Assembly: GCA_017416685.1 (NCBI GenBank)
Contig: JAFQBN010000028.1
Span: 1-61,462, forward strand
DNA: 61,462 nucleotides
Reading direction: 5' to 3'
From: Oscillospiraceae bacterium
GTDB taxonomy: Bacteria > Bacillota > Clostridia > Oscillospirales > Oscillospiraceae
Shown: positions 48,204-57,540 of the stretch, piece by piece
Layout of the letters: every line of letters begins with the position of its first letter
How positions within the stretch are numbered: the stretch's first letter is position 1
The notes under the pieces: generated by a model
Database searches by the model: none
What the model saw: only the letters and a program-made list of their open reading frames with translations
What the model was told of the DNA's origin: nothing
Translations under genes and position numbers: made by a program

Positions 48204-49139
48204 TTACTTGGTGAAGCGGTAGGCACAGGCACCGGTCTGCTCGTCATAGGCGCCCATCTCGAACTTGGCGCCGGCGGCCTCAGCCAGCACCTCCATGACG
48301 CACTCGGTGGTATAGCGGAACCAGGGGGACAGCCACTTGCCGTTGTCCACCAGCCACTTGGTGGCGGGGCAGTAGTGTACGGTGACGTCCAGAGTGTTAT
48401 CGGTCAGCTCGCAGGTGACGGCGTCGGGAGCCTTATCCAGCTCGTAGCTCTCCACGATCTTGTCCCGGATGGCGGCCAGACCGCGGGTGGGGATGGCCTC
48501 CAGCGTCTTGCACAGGGCGTTTTTGGTGTAGCGGGCCATGGCGGCGCGGACGTGGTCGATGCCGTAGTTCTCGCCGATGTAGTGGATGCAGCGGCTGAGG
48601 CTGAAGTGGAAGCTGGGGTGGAAGTACTCGTTGTCGGCGGCGTTGCGGCGCATGACCAGAGTATCCTCGTCCAGAATCACGCGGCCGTCAAAGACCTCGG
48701 GGTCATAGATGAGCATGGAGCAGGCGGCCTTGTCGGTGCCGATGAAGTTATAGATGTACTTCAGACCGGCCTTTTCCACAGCCAGACGGTAGCCATCGCA
48801 GTGCAGGCAGTAGTCGGGATAGGGTTTCAGACCGATCTCGTCCTGCAGCTTCAGCAGCTTGCCCTTGGAGGGGCACCAGAACATCTCGTTGTAGAAGAAA
48901 CCCCGCTTTTCGTTCAGGTACATGACGAAGTCGGCAGCCTCTTCGTTCAGGCTGTGGGTCCAGTGGGTCCAGCAGCCGTGGATGCCCTCGGCCAGCAGGG
49001 CGTTGATCAGGGTGCCGCCCTTGCCGTCGGGCTTGAAGAGGGTGGCCCAGTAGCGGTCGATCTCTTCACGGCCGAAGGTCTCGTCCAGATAGTGGAACAG
49101 CTCGCTGTAGGCGGGGATAAACTCGGTACAGGAAATCAT
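48204..49139 (-). CDS. Unrecognised cysteine-rich protein paired with an SDR
   Basis: A 311-residue soluble protein without signal peptide. I do not recognise it with confidence. The N-terminal 60 residues are helical (YSELFHYLDETFGREEIDRYW). The middle has MFWCPSKGKL, then YPDYCLHCDGYR and a later cysteine in DKAACSMLIY, a set that could bind metal or form a thiol site. The Cys pattern recalls L-2-amino-thiazoline-4-carboxylate hydrolase-like proteins, but this is a guess. The second half has HPSFHFSLSRCIHYIG. AAGGAGG precedes the ATG. It lies 13 bases after the SDR stop, in one operon. Confidence 0.7.
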   Translation of the reverse strand: MISCTEFIPAYSELFHYLDETFGREEIDRYWATLFKPDGKGGTLINALLAEGIHGCWTHWTHSLNEEAADFVMYLNEKRGFFYNEMFWCPSKGKLLKLQDEIGLKPYPDYCLHCDGYRLAVEKAGLKYIYNFIGTDKAACSMLIYDPEVFDGRVILDEDTLVMRRNAADNEYFHPSFHFSLSRCIHYIGENYGIDHVRAAMARYTKNALCKTLEAIPTRGLAAIRDKIVESYELDKAPDAVTCELTDNTLDVTVHYCPATKWLVDNGKWLSPWFRYTTECVMEVLAEAAGAKFEMGAYDEQTGACAYRFTK

Positions 49140-49152
49140 GACTTATTCCTCC

Positions 49153-49956
49153 TTACCAAATGGTCCAGCCGCCGTCCATCACGATGGTGGCACCGGTGAT
49201 ATAGGCTGCGGCATCGCTGGCCAGGAAGGCCACGGGACCCTTGATATCGTCGTCATTGGCGAAGCGACCCAGGGGGCAATGCTCCTCATAGTTCTTCAGG
49301 AACTGAGCCTGGGCGGGAGTGGGGTTCTTGCCCATGGTGGTGAAGCCGCCGGGGGCCACGGCGTTGACGCGGATGCCATCTTTGCCGTAGCGGCCGGCCA
49401 TGTACTTGGTCATACCGATCATGGCCCACTTCTCGGTGGTGTAGTTGACAGGCTGCTCGCCAAACCCCTCGGGGTAGAAGGGGAAGTGGGGGCAGTCCAG
49501 ACCGCGCATGGAGCTGATATTGATGATATTGCCGCTGTGGGCGGGAACCATGTACTCCAGCACCGCCTGACTCAGCAGCAGCTGGCCGTTCAGGTTGGTC
49601 TCGGCGGAGGCGGTCAGCTTCTCCCGGGTGGCCACGCTCATGCCCACGATATTGCGGCGGTCCACGGCGTTGTTGACCAGAACGTCGATTTTGCCAAACT
49701 TCTCGATCACGTTCTTGACCAGTGCCTTGATGGAAGCGTCATCGCTCAGGTCCAGAGCCATGCCGCAGGCGCTGTAGCCCTGAGCGCGCAGCTCGGAAGC
49801 CAGCTCCTCGCACTTTTCCACGTTGCGGGAGGCGATGACCACGGTGGCGCCCATTTCACACAGGCCGGTGGAGATAGATGCGCCGTACAGACCACGGCCG
49901 CCGGTGACGATGGCCACCTTGCCGGTCAGGTCGTAAAGGTCTCGCAGATTTTTCAT
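49153..49956 (-). CDS. Short-chain dehydrogenase/reductase
   Basis: A 267-residue classical SDR. The cofactor turn is VTGGRGLYGASI, NNAV follows at about residue 95, and the catalytic motif has Ser in NISSMRG and Tyr-x3-Lys in NYTTEKW. VNAVAPGGF and a C-terminal ITGATIVMDGGW are typical of the family. ATG 49956 follows AGAGGGTG; upstream in-frame codons lie in the leader. It is first in the operon with the Cys-rich protein. A sugar, sugar-acid or steroid substrate is possible; not determinable here. Confidence 0.93.
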   Translation of the reverse strand: MKNLRDLYDLTGKVAIVTGGRGLYGASISTGLCEMGATVVIASRNVEKCEELASELRAQGYSACGMALDLSDDASIKALVKNVIEKFGKIDVLVNNAVDRRNIVGMSVATREKLTASAETNLNGQLLLSQAVLEYMVPAHSGNIINISSMRGLDCPHFPFYPEGFGEQPVNYTTEKWAMIGMTKYMAGRYGKDGIRVNAVAPGGFTTMGKNPTPAQAQFLKNYEEHCPLGRFANDDDIKGPVAFLASDAAAYITGATIVMDGGWTIW

Positions 49957-49984
49957 ATGATACACCCTCTTCTTTCTTGTTGCG

Positions 49985-50007
49985 GCGGCTGCGCGGGTCG
50001 CAGCCGC
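49985..50007 (-). promoter_or_regulatory. GC hairpin in the SDR leader
   Basis: GCGGCTGCG (49985-49993) pairs with 49999-50007. It lies between the promoter and the SDR ribosome site, so it is in the 5' UTR; no T run. Confidence 0.5.
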
Positions 50008-50029
50008 GATCCTGTTTTCCCTTCCGTAT

Positions 50030-50058
50030 ATTATAAGGGTTTGCGGCGGGAAAAGCAA
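50030..50058 (-). promoter_or_regulatory. Promoter of the SDR operon
   Basis: TTGCTT (complement of 50053-50058), 17 bases, TATAAT (complement of 50030-50035), overlapping the end of the upstream AraC unit. Confidence 0.75.
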
Positions 50059-50089
50059 GCCGATTTTGCGGTGGATGGCGGGAAATGGC

Positions 50090-51007
50090 TCATTCCCCGG
50101 CGCAGAAGCGACGGTATTCGGACGGCGTCTGCCCGGTGTGGGCGGTAAAGGCTTTGTAAAAAGCGTGGTAGGAGCCGTAACCGCACTGCTCCGCAATGGC
50201 TTTCAGGGACAGGTCGGTGGTGTCCATAAGGAACTGGCTTCGCTGCAGTTTGGCCTGAATCAGCCGCTCCTGAAAGGAAACGCCGTAGTAGCGCTTGACC
50301 ACCCGCCGGGTCTGAGCCGCACTGAGGCTCAATTCTCTGGAAAGCGCGGCAAGACAGACATTTTCTTGCAGGGAGCGGCTGTTGAAGAAGCTGTCCAAAA
50401 TGGCCTTATAATGCATCTGCGGCACAACAACATCGAATTGCTGGTTCTTGCGGTCAGCCGGAGGGGTGATGGGGAACGACTGTGGAAGGGGAGCGGCGGG
50501 GACGTCCAAAAACGTGCGCAGCAGTTGGGCGTAGAACACCTGCAGCAGCGCCTCGACGGTGGTGTCGTACAGGGGCTGCTGCTGGGCAAACTCCTTGCGC
50601 AGCAGGTTCAGCGTGGTCAGCAGGGTTTCCTGTCCCCGCAGAAGCTCCGGAGAGGAAAGCCGGGAAAGTAGGCGGGAATAAAAGGAATCGGCCTGCTTGT
50701 TGTTGGGAAAGAACGAGAACTGCAGCGAGTACACGTCCGCATCCGCAGACAGACGTACTGTGGCATGCCGGGTCCCCTCGTTGATCAAAAGGATGTCGGA
50801 TGGGCCGCAGACGTAGTCCCGGTCGCCGCAGCGGACGGTACTGTGCCCCCGATTTACGAAAAAAAGCTCGTAATTGAGGTGATAGTGGACCGGGGATACC
50901 TCCGGCAGCCTGGCATGGGTAAAGCCAACGCTGAATATGGTGTGGAAGCGTATATCGGCCAAATCGGTGGCCGCACAGATAAAATTGGACCGCAGGAACC
51001 AAAACAC
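50090..51007 (-). CDS. AraC-family regulator divergent from the second SLH/Asp-box gene
   Basis: A 305-residue regulator. Cupin half: PVHYHLNYELFFVNRGHST and SDILLINEGTRHA. DNA-binding half: VCLAALSRELSLSAAQTRRVVK and LKAIAEQCGYGSYHAFYKAF, then HTGQTPSEYRRF. I prefer the GTG at 51007, with GGAAGGTGG nine bases upstream; the ATG at 51037 has no ribosome site. An inverted repeat TATCG-N6-CGATA (51065-51080) lies in the 150-base divergent gap and may be its site. The adjacent 5.9-kb surface-protein gene is the likely target. Confidence 0.9.
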   Translation of the reverse strand: MFWFLRSNFICAATDLADIRFHTIFSVGFTHARLPEVSPVHYHLNYELFFVNRGHSTVRCGDRDYVCGPSDILLINEGTRHATVRLSADADVYSLQFSFFPNNKQADSFYSRLLSRLSSPELLRGQETLLTTLNLLRKEFAQQQPLYDTTVEALLQVFYAQLLRTFLDVPAAPLPQSFPITPPADRKNQQFDVVVPQMHYKAILDSFFNSRSLQENVCLAALSRELSLSAAQTRRVVKRYYGVSFQERLIQAKLQRSQFLMDTTDLSLKAIAEQCGYGSYHAFYKAFTAHTGQTPSEYRRFCAGE

Positions 51008-51160
51008 ACCAAACAACCACCTTCCCAAAACGAGCATTTAGCAACACAGTATGAGCGATGAGAATATCGAAAGAACGATAAAAATATACTACACTAACAG
51101 CAGAATGGCAAGCGTTTTTTATGAAAAACGCATACGCACACAGGAAAAGGAGGAACCAAT

Positions 51161-54100
51161 ATGAAGAAACTGACATCCCTGTTGCTTGCGCTGGTGATGG
51201 TGTTCTCCATGCTGCCCGGCACGGCCCTGACCGTGGCGGCCGCGGGGGAAGACGAGGCCATCGTGGCAAACTACACCGCTGCCGCCCCCACGGTGGACGG
51301 CAAGCTGGACGAGACACTCTGGCTGCTGCGTGACCGTATCGGCAGCGTCCCCGTTACGGTGGTCACCAACGTGGACAAGCTGTTTATCGGCATGAAGACC
51401 AACGAAGCCAAGGCCGCCTTTACCGTCAACGAGGTTGCGGTGGAAGTGGACCTGGACGGCAAGGTGGTGCTGGTGGGCGGCGAAAAAGTCGGCGTGTGCG
51501 CCAAGGACGATGTGGCCGGCACCGCCGAGGTGGAAATCCCCCTGTCCGCGGTGAATATGATCTACGCTGTTAAGCAGCAGATTCCCTTTGCCGCTACCGT
51601 TGGCAGCGACAGCTACAGCGGCGAGCTGGCTTATGCCTACGGCGAACTCAAAATCGCCGACAGCTTTGATAATCTGGCTGCCCGGCCTTACGCCAAGAAT
51701 CTGGCTCTGGACAAGACCACTCAGGAGATCTACACCACCCAGGCGGAGGGCGGCCTGCAGTACAAGACCGGCACCCTGACCCAGACCGGCGGTATGCTCA
51801 ACTACCCCAACTGGAATGCCGGCGTGATCGACACCGCCATCGGCTGGGAGATGAGCTTTACGGCCGACTTCAACGACCTGCCCGTGGCCGACGAGCTGGG
51901 TTATCTGGCTCTGTGCGGCTTCTCCATCGACATCCGTGCCGAGGAGTATGTGCGTATTGGCTTCTTCGCCGATAATCAGGACAACGTGCGGGTGTCTTTG
52001 TACGATGAGCCTGCCGACCTGACCAAAAATTTTGACACCGGTGTGGATCTGGGCGCCAAGAATGTGGATGTGCGCATTGTGGTCAACGACGACTTCACCA
52101 GCGAGGTGTTTGTCAACGGCAAGAGTGTGGCCAACTTCCCCACCGCCACCCGCACCACCGGCGTGACCGGCGCGGTCTATCTCAGTGCCACCACTCTGCG
52201 CCGGGATGAGTCCAAGGACAACAAGACCGATGTGGTCATTCATGACTTCCTGCTGACCCAGGCTGCCCCCGCGGCTCAGCTGCCCGTCAGCATGGCCAGC
52301 GGCCTGAAGCAGGACGGCACTTTGGACGAGCCTTTCTGGACCATGAACGCCGTGAAGCAGAGCCAATTTGGCCTGCTGTGCGATGAGCAGTACCTGTACA
52401 TCGCCCTGGCTACCACCCAGAGCAGCGCGGCCTTTGACATCAATGGTGCCAAGGCTACCGCCAAGCTGGGCAGCAAGCCCACCTTCGCCCTGGGCTACAC
52501 CATGGGCAGCACCATCAAGGGTGGCAACAACGAGTACGAAATTGCCATTCCCCTGAAGCTGCTGGGCATTGACAAGCCCGTGGGGCAGAAGACCGCGTTT
52601 GCCATTACCATTGACGGTGTTACCCGGGAGTATGAGCTGAGCGTGGGCGGTGGCGCCACCCTGAGTGTGGTGGAGCGTGAGGTGGCCCCCGGCGACGGCA
52701 AGATGGATGCCATTGCCTATCTGGACACCGCCGGTCTGGTTCTGGACGGCAAGGTGAAGGAGAATCAGTGGTACACTCCCTATCAGACCCAGGGTGCCAA
52801 GGGCGGCCTGCCTGCCGATATCGGTTTCCTGTGGGATTCCTACAACCTGTACGTGGGCGGCCAGGTGTTCAGCGCCAGCCGCGCCAAGAAGCTGGAACTG
52901 ACTGTGGGCGGCAAGAACCTGACCGCCGACCTGAGCGCCAAGACCGCCGATGCCGGTGTTATCCTGACTGCCGGTCAGACCTTTGAGTGGCGTGTTCCTC
53001 TGACCGCGCTGGGTATTGACAACCCCCTGAACCACAAGACGACCTACAAGCTGAATGTGGTGGGTACCGACGGAACCTCCGCCATTCAGGGCAACCTGAG
53101 CCTGATGGGCAAGGTGGTCGTGTGGGGCGACACCTGCGGCGACTTTACCGCCAAGAGCTACACCGTGACCAGCAACACCGTGCACACCCGGCAGAGCCAG
53201 GGCAACGGCGCTTATGTGGTCACCACCGACCCCGCCTTGGGCAATGCCAACGAGATGATCCAGTACTATACCCTGCTGAATTTCGAGGGCGGCGCCTACG
53301 AGTTTACCGTGGATATGAACATCAAGGACGTGGCCGCCTATGATGCGACTCTGGGCTGGCGCGGCATGTGCTGGGAGATCCGCCAGCCTGAGCTGCAGAC
53401 CCGCTTCAACTTCCGCAACGACGGCAAGGGCAATATCCTGATGGATATCCTGTACCACATGCATGTGGAGACCGCCGAGACCGGCATCAAGCTGGGAGAG
53501 CGGGCCACCTTCACCGTGAAGGTGGATGATAATCTGATGCCCGCCCTGTATGTCAACGGTCAGTTTATCAAGGGCTTCTCCCGCCTGGACCGCACCAGCT
53601 TTACCATTGCGGACAACATCCCCATGCCCCGCATGATCGTGCAGCCCCAGAACTACGGCCGCGCCCTGAACGCCGACGGCAGCCTGGGCAAGCTGGATGT
53701 GGAGGTCTATGACGTTCTGTGGACTCAGGAACCCTATGTGGACAGCAAGGCCATCGTGGACAACGCGGCGGCTACCCTGACCGCGGAGTACATTCTGGCC
53801 GGTGCCGACGGGGAGGACGTGACCAAGCTGCGCCTGCCCAAGGAATTGGTGGTGTCCGACCTGGGCATCAGCTGCCCGGTGAAGTGGACTGCCATTGACG
53901 CCGCTACCGGTATGTCCGCCAAGAACGTGAATGTGGACACCGGCGTTATCACTCGCGGCAGCGAGCCTTTGCTGCTGACCCTGATGGCCAACATCAGCTA
54001 CGGCGGCACCGGCGTGACCCGCACCTTCCAGTTCCAGACCAAGGGTATTGCCAGCATTGGCAAGGTTGCCATGATCTACGGTGACAACGACCCCCTGACC

Positions 54101-57100
54101 GGCGAAGCCACCAACTGGAGCGACAACAGTTATCAGTACTTTGACACCGAGCATAACAGCCTTGTCCTTGACCAGGGCAGTAGCAAGCAGTTCAACCGCA
54201 TCGTGCTGCACGACAACGATGACTTCTCCCGCGTGGCCCAGCGCCATCTGGGCGTGTTCGTCAGTGAGGACGGCAAGAGCTGGACTAAGATCACCGGCTG
54301 GCTGCTGCATCAGGACGGCCCGGACTACACCCTGTACAACCTGAACGCCAAGGCCCGCTATGTGAAGGTGCACAGCTATCACGATAATCTGTCTGTGGTG
54401 GACTATGAGCCCAGCTTCTATAACATTGTTCCCAACATGATCACCGTGAGCAATGAGCCGAACCTGCCCGGCGCGGGCGGCGCCTTTGCCCGCAAGGCCG
54501 AGGTTAAGGTGACCAGCGGGGAGAAGGACTCTCCCGTGTTTATCAGCCTTGCTCAGTTGGGTGCCAAGGCCGGCCAGTATAAGGCCGATTGCAGCGACTT
54601 CCGCTTCACCGTGGGCGACACCGTGCTGGCCCACTGGTACAATGGCAAGGACGGTTTCTATGTCCGTGTGCCTGCTGTGCCCGCCACCGTCACCGCCCAG
54701 TGGGGCTGTGGCTCCGCCAAGGACTTCTCCGACGCCGAGGCGGTGTTTGAGGTGACCTACGGCAACGTGTCCTGCATTGACATCAGCGGCACCACCGGCA
54801 TGGGTACCCACGGCCGTCCCATTACCCTGTCCAACGGCGACATCATCGTGGTTGGCCGTCAGGCCAGCACCAGGGGCGACCTGGCCTACGTGCGCTCCAC
54901 CGACGGCGGCCGCACCTTTAACAAGCAGCCCGAGGTCGCCATGCGCGACGCGGACAACAAGGGCCGCGCCCTGGGCTACGGCGGTTTCATCTATAACGAG
55001 AAAATTGACCGTCTGTTCCTGTTTGCTTACAGCGGCAGCGGCAAGGATGCCAACGATTACCGCATTGTCATCACCTACACCGATGACTGCGCCAAGACCT
55101 GGTCCACCCCCCTGTATCTGCGCGGCGCCGATGCCGAGCCCTTTATGAATGACACGGTCATCAACAACTACCCCGACTATCTGGGCCGCACCGTGTTCTA
55201 TGGCGACGGTCTGACCCTGTCCACCTATGACGGAGAGGGCCCCAACATCGACTACGTGTTCTCCACCGGCGATAAGAACATGGAGAACAGCCACAACGTG
55301 GCCATCGCCATCTTCTCCGCCGACGGCGGCAAGACCTGGACCGCCAGCGACACCATCCTGACCATGAATCTGGGCGGCGGCGAGTTCGGCCTGTCCGAGA
55401 CCAGCCTGGCCGAACTGGATAACGGCGACATCTATCTGGTGTCCCGCGCCCAGCAGGACGGAAACCTGTACCTGTGGGAGGCCACCAGTAAGGATCAGGG
55501 CAAGACCTGGACTCAGGGTTACTCTAAGATCATCTCCTCCAACACCTCTCCCGTGCTGGCCCGTTATGGCGAGGATCGCCTGGTGCTGCACTCCAGCCGC
55601 AACAGCCTGGGCGCTGACGTGTATCGCCGTACCCCCATGCACATCGGTGTGTCCAGCGACAATTACGCCACCTTCGACCGCTATATCGACCTGACCCTGG
55701 GTACTTCCTTCGATGCGTTGAAGGAACGCGAACACCGGATGACCCAGCCCGGTATCGCCTTCTCCGCCGACGGCAAGGAGGCCTTTGTCTGCTGGTTTGA
55801 CCACTATTGGTTGGCTCATGGCGAGTCCTTCGCCCCCGGCGTCCCCCCCTACAGAAGCGGCGCTACCGGTACCATCGGCTTCCTGGTAGAGGAGTTTGAC
55901 GAGCTGGTGTACGATAGCAAGGGCGCCTACGATGATTTCGAGGTATCCTACCTGAAGTATCAGGGCTGGTTGTGTGACACTTCCGCAACCATCAATCTGT
56001 CCAAAAAGGAGTCTGCCTCCGGCCTGTACTCCATGCAGGTGCTGGACAACAATGCCGGCGGCGCCACCCATGCTGCCCGTGAGGTTCCCGCCATGAAGGC
56101 CGGTACTGTGGGTGCCAAGGTGATGGTATCTTCCGCCAACACCAACGACTTCGCTCTGGAGCTGAAGGCGGCCTTTAACGAGACTTTCCTGCGTCACACT
56201 TTGGCTGCCGTGGCCTTTAGCCCTGACGGCACCATCAGCCTGTGCTATGAGGACGGCAAGGTGGCCGTGGGCAAGGTCGCCCCCGACACCTGGTTCGACG
56301 TGGCCATCAGCTTTGACATCGCCGCTGACACCGGTACGCTGTACATTGACGGCGAGAAGATCAGCGACATCAAGCTCAAGCACGACCAGACCATGGAGGT
56401 GTCCATGGTGGGCAGCACCACCGCCACCGGCGAGACCACTGCCATCCATCACACCGACGTGATCCGCGAGATCATCAGCGTCATGTTCACCCAGACCGAG
56501 GCCAACGCCCACAACGGCGGCTGCATCTACGTGGACGACTTCTACGCCACCGAGCTGAAGACCCCCATCGTGCGTGCCATGCAGAGCGTCAGCGTTGCCG
56601 ATGTGAAGGAAAACGACTGGTTCTATGATGCCGTCAGCTTTGCTGTGGATAACGAACTGATGAGCGGCTACAACGCTACCAAGTTCGGCCCCAACGATAC
56701 CCTGAACCGCGCCATGGTGGTGCAGGTGCTGTACAACAAGGAAGGCCAGCCCGACCTGAAGGGTATGAAGCACAACTTCTCCGACGTGCCTGCTTCCCAG
56801 TGGTTCAACAATGCCGTTACCTGGGGCAGCAACCGCGGCGTGGTGTCCGGCTTTGGCGGCGGCATCTTCAAGCCCGAGGACGCCGTGACCATCGAGCAGG
56901 TGGCGGTCATTCTGTGGAATTACAGCCACACCCCCGAGGGCTACGGTGAGCTGTCCGGCGTGGGCAAGTACAGCGATTGGGCGGCCAACGCCCTGCGCTG
57001 GTGTGTGGACAAGGGCATTCTGGAGAATGTCCCCTTCACCAACGTGACCGAAAAGGCCACCCGCGCCCAGACGGCCCAGATGCTGACCAATTTCCTGCGC

Positions 57101-57109
57101 AGCATTTAA
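51161..57109 (+). CDS. Second giant SLH/Asp-box (sialidase-like) surface protein
   Basis: A 1982-residue paralogue of the protein at 7545, colinear over its whole length. AAGGAGGAA precedes the ATG. Signal peptide MKKLTSLLLALVMVFSMLPG... cleaved near AAAG. The order is: CBM9-like domains (APTVDGKLDETLW; DGTLDEPFW; LVLDGKVKENQW), jelly-roll regions, an Ig-like segment, an F5/8C-like domain (ATNWSDNSYQYFDTEHN), DUF2341-like, an Asp-box propeller (STDGGRTF, TDDCAKTW, SADGGKTW, SKDQGKTW), a jelly-roll, and three SLH modules from about residue 1809. The last three modules are nearly identical to those at 13.0-13.5 kb. It is likely an S-layer-bound glycan-binding or -hydrolysing protein; enzymatic residues are not proven. 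Confidence 0.9.
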   Translation: MKKLTSLLLALVMVFSMLPGTALTVAAAGEDEAIVANYTAAAPTVDGKLDETLWLLRDRIGSVPVTVVTNVDKLFIGMKTNEAKAAFTVNEVAVEVDLDGKVVLVGGEKVGVCAKDDVAGTAEVEIPLSAVNMIYAVKQQIPFAATVGSDSYSGELAYAYGELKIADSFDNLAARPYAKNLALDKTTQEIYTTQAEGGLQYKTGTLTQTGGMLNYPNWNAGVIDTAIGWEMSFTADFNDLPVADELGYLALCGFSIDIRAEEYVRIGFFADNQDNVRVSLYDEPADLTKNFDTGVDLGAKNVDVRIVVNDDFTSEVFVNGKSVANFPTATRTTGVTGAVYLSATTLRRDESKDNKTDVVIHDFLLTQAAPAAQLPVSMASGLKQDGTLDEPFWTMNAVKQSQFGLLCDEQYLYIALATTQSSAAFDINGAKATAKLGSKPTFALGYTMGSTIKGGNNEYEIAIPLKLLGIDKPVGQKTAFAITIDGVTREYELSVGGGATLSVVEREVAPGDGKMDAIAYLDTAGLVLDGKVKENQWYTPYQTQGAKGGLPADIGFLWDSYNLYVGGQVFSASRAKKLELTVGGKNLTADLSAKTADAGVILTAGQTFEWRVPLTALGIDNPLNHKTTYKLNVVGTDGTSAIQGNLSLMGKVVVWGDTCGDFTAKSYTVTSNTVHTRQSQGNGAYVVTTDPALGNANEMIQYYTLLNFEGGAYEFTVDMNIKDVAAYDATLGWRGMCWEIRQPELQTRFNFRNDGKGNILMDILYHMHVETAETGIKLGERATFTVKVDDNLMPALYVNGQFIKGFSRLDRTSFTIADNIPMPRMIVQPQNYGRALNADGSLGKLDVEVYDVLWTQEPYVDSKAIVDNAAATLTAEYILAGADGEDVTKLRLPKELVVSDLGISCPVKWTAIDAATGMSAKNVNVDTGVITRGSEPLLLTLMANISYGGTGVTRTFQFQTKGIASIGKVAMIYGDNDPLTGEATNWSDNSYQYFDTEHNSLVLDQGSSKQFNRIVLHDNDDFSRVAQRHLGVFVSEDGKSWTKITGWLLHQDGPDYTLYNLNAKARYVKVHSYHDNLSVVDYEPSFYNIVPNMITVSNEPNLPGAGGAFARKAEVKVTSGEKDSPVFISLAQLGAKAGQYKADCSDFRFTVGDTVLAHWYNGKDGFYVRVPAVPATVTAQWGCGSAKDFSDAEAVFEVTYGNVSCIDISGTTGMGTHGRPITLSNGDIIVVGRQASTRGDLAYVRSTDGGRTFNKQPEVAMRDADNKGRALGYGGFIYNEKIDRLFLFAYSGSGKDANDYRIVITYTDDCAKTWSTPLYLRGADAEPFMNDTVINNYPDYLGRTVFYGDGLTLSTYDGEGPNIDYVFSTGDKNMENSHNVAIAIFSADGGKTWTASDTILTMNLGGGEFGLSETSLAELDNGDIYLVSRAQQDGNLYLWEATSKDQGKTWTQGYSKIISSNTSPVLARYGEDRLVLHSSRNSLGADVYRRTPMHIGVSSDNYATFDRYIDLTLGTSFDALKEREHRMTQPGIAFSADGKEAFVCWFDHYWLAHGESFAPGVPPYRSGATGTIGFLVEEFDELVYDSKGAYDDFEVSYLKYQGWLCDTSATINLSKKESASGLYSMQVLDNNAGGATHAAREVPAMKAGTVGAKVMVSSANTNDFALELKAAFNETFLRHTLAAVAFSPDGTISLCYEDGKVAVGKVAPDTWFDVAISFDIAADTGTLYIDGEKISDIKLKHDQTMEVSMVGSTTATGETTAIHHTDVIREIISVMFTQTEANAHNGGCIYVDDFYATELKTPIVRAMQSVSVADVKENDWFYDAVSFAVDNELMSGYNATKFGPNDTLNRAMVVQVLYNKEGQPDLKGMKHNFSDVPASQWFNNAVTWGSNRGVVSGFGGGIFKPEDAVTIEQVAVILWNYSHTPEGYGELSGVGKYSDWAANALRWCVDKGILENVPFTNVTEKATRAQTAQMLTNFLRSI

Positions 57110-57138
57110 TTTGCTTTCTTCTCCTCTATTTTCCAAAC

Positions 57139-57175
57139 AAGACCCCCGCAGTCCAAACGGACTGCGGGGGTCTTG
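57139..57175 (+). terminator. Terminator of the second SLH/Asp-box gene
   Basis: A 16-bp stem (57139-57154 with 57159-57174) and AAAC loop, 29 bases after the stop; nearly the same terminator sequence class as at 13571. Confidence 0.85.
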
Positions 57176-57180
57176 CCATT

Positions 57181-57420
57181 CTCCGGGACCACCGCCCCTG
57201 CCCAAAGTGAAGCCTTCTCCCCGGGGGCTGCATAGTCGTTCGCGACAACGGAGCGTTACGGATATGGCGTACCCCTTGCGGGTGGAAGGTGGCACGGCGT
57301 TAGCCGTGCCGGATGAGGGGGCAGGTCCCCGCCGGTCTTCCCACATCGCCACCTCATCAGTCAGCCTGCGGCTGACAGCTTCCCCTCAAGGGGAAGCCTT
57401 TCTTGGGGTGGAGGGCGGGG
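57181..57420. repeat. Hairpin-rich intergenic element (REP/MITE-like)
   Basis: A 240-base non-coding stretch made of short perfect hairpins: GGCACGGC-gtta (57291-57310), GTCAGCC-tgc (57360-57376) and GCTTCCCCT-ca (57378-57397). The last two blocks resemble intergenic repeats common in Oscillospiraceae genomes. Only this copy is in the window, so the repeat status rests on that memory. Confidence 0.5.
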
Positions 57421-57468
57421 ATTCCGGTGAATTTTTGTGCGACCGGGACAAAAAAAGATGGGTTTGAC

Positions 57469-57497
57469 TTGAAACTTTAGGAAAAATCATGTAAAAT
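57469..57497 (+). promoter_or_regulatory. Promoter of the SGNH-like paralogue gene
   Basis: TTGAAA (57469-57474), 17 bases, TAAAAT (57492-57497), 43 bases before the ATG. Confidence 0.65.
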
Positions 57498-57540
57498 AAA
57501 ATACACGGCATTTTCGGGTGTCGGGATTGGAGGAATGAAC

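Noticed and set aside
51119-57352. 2077-codon minus-strand ORF over the second SLH/Asp-box gene
   Set aside because: Antisense shadow of a GC-rich real gene; no domain, signal or start support.
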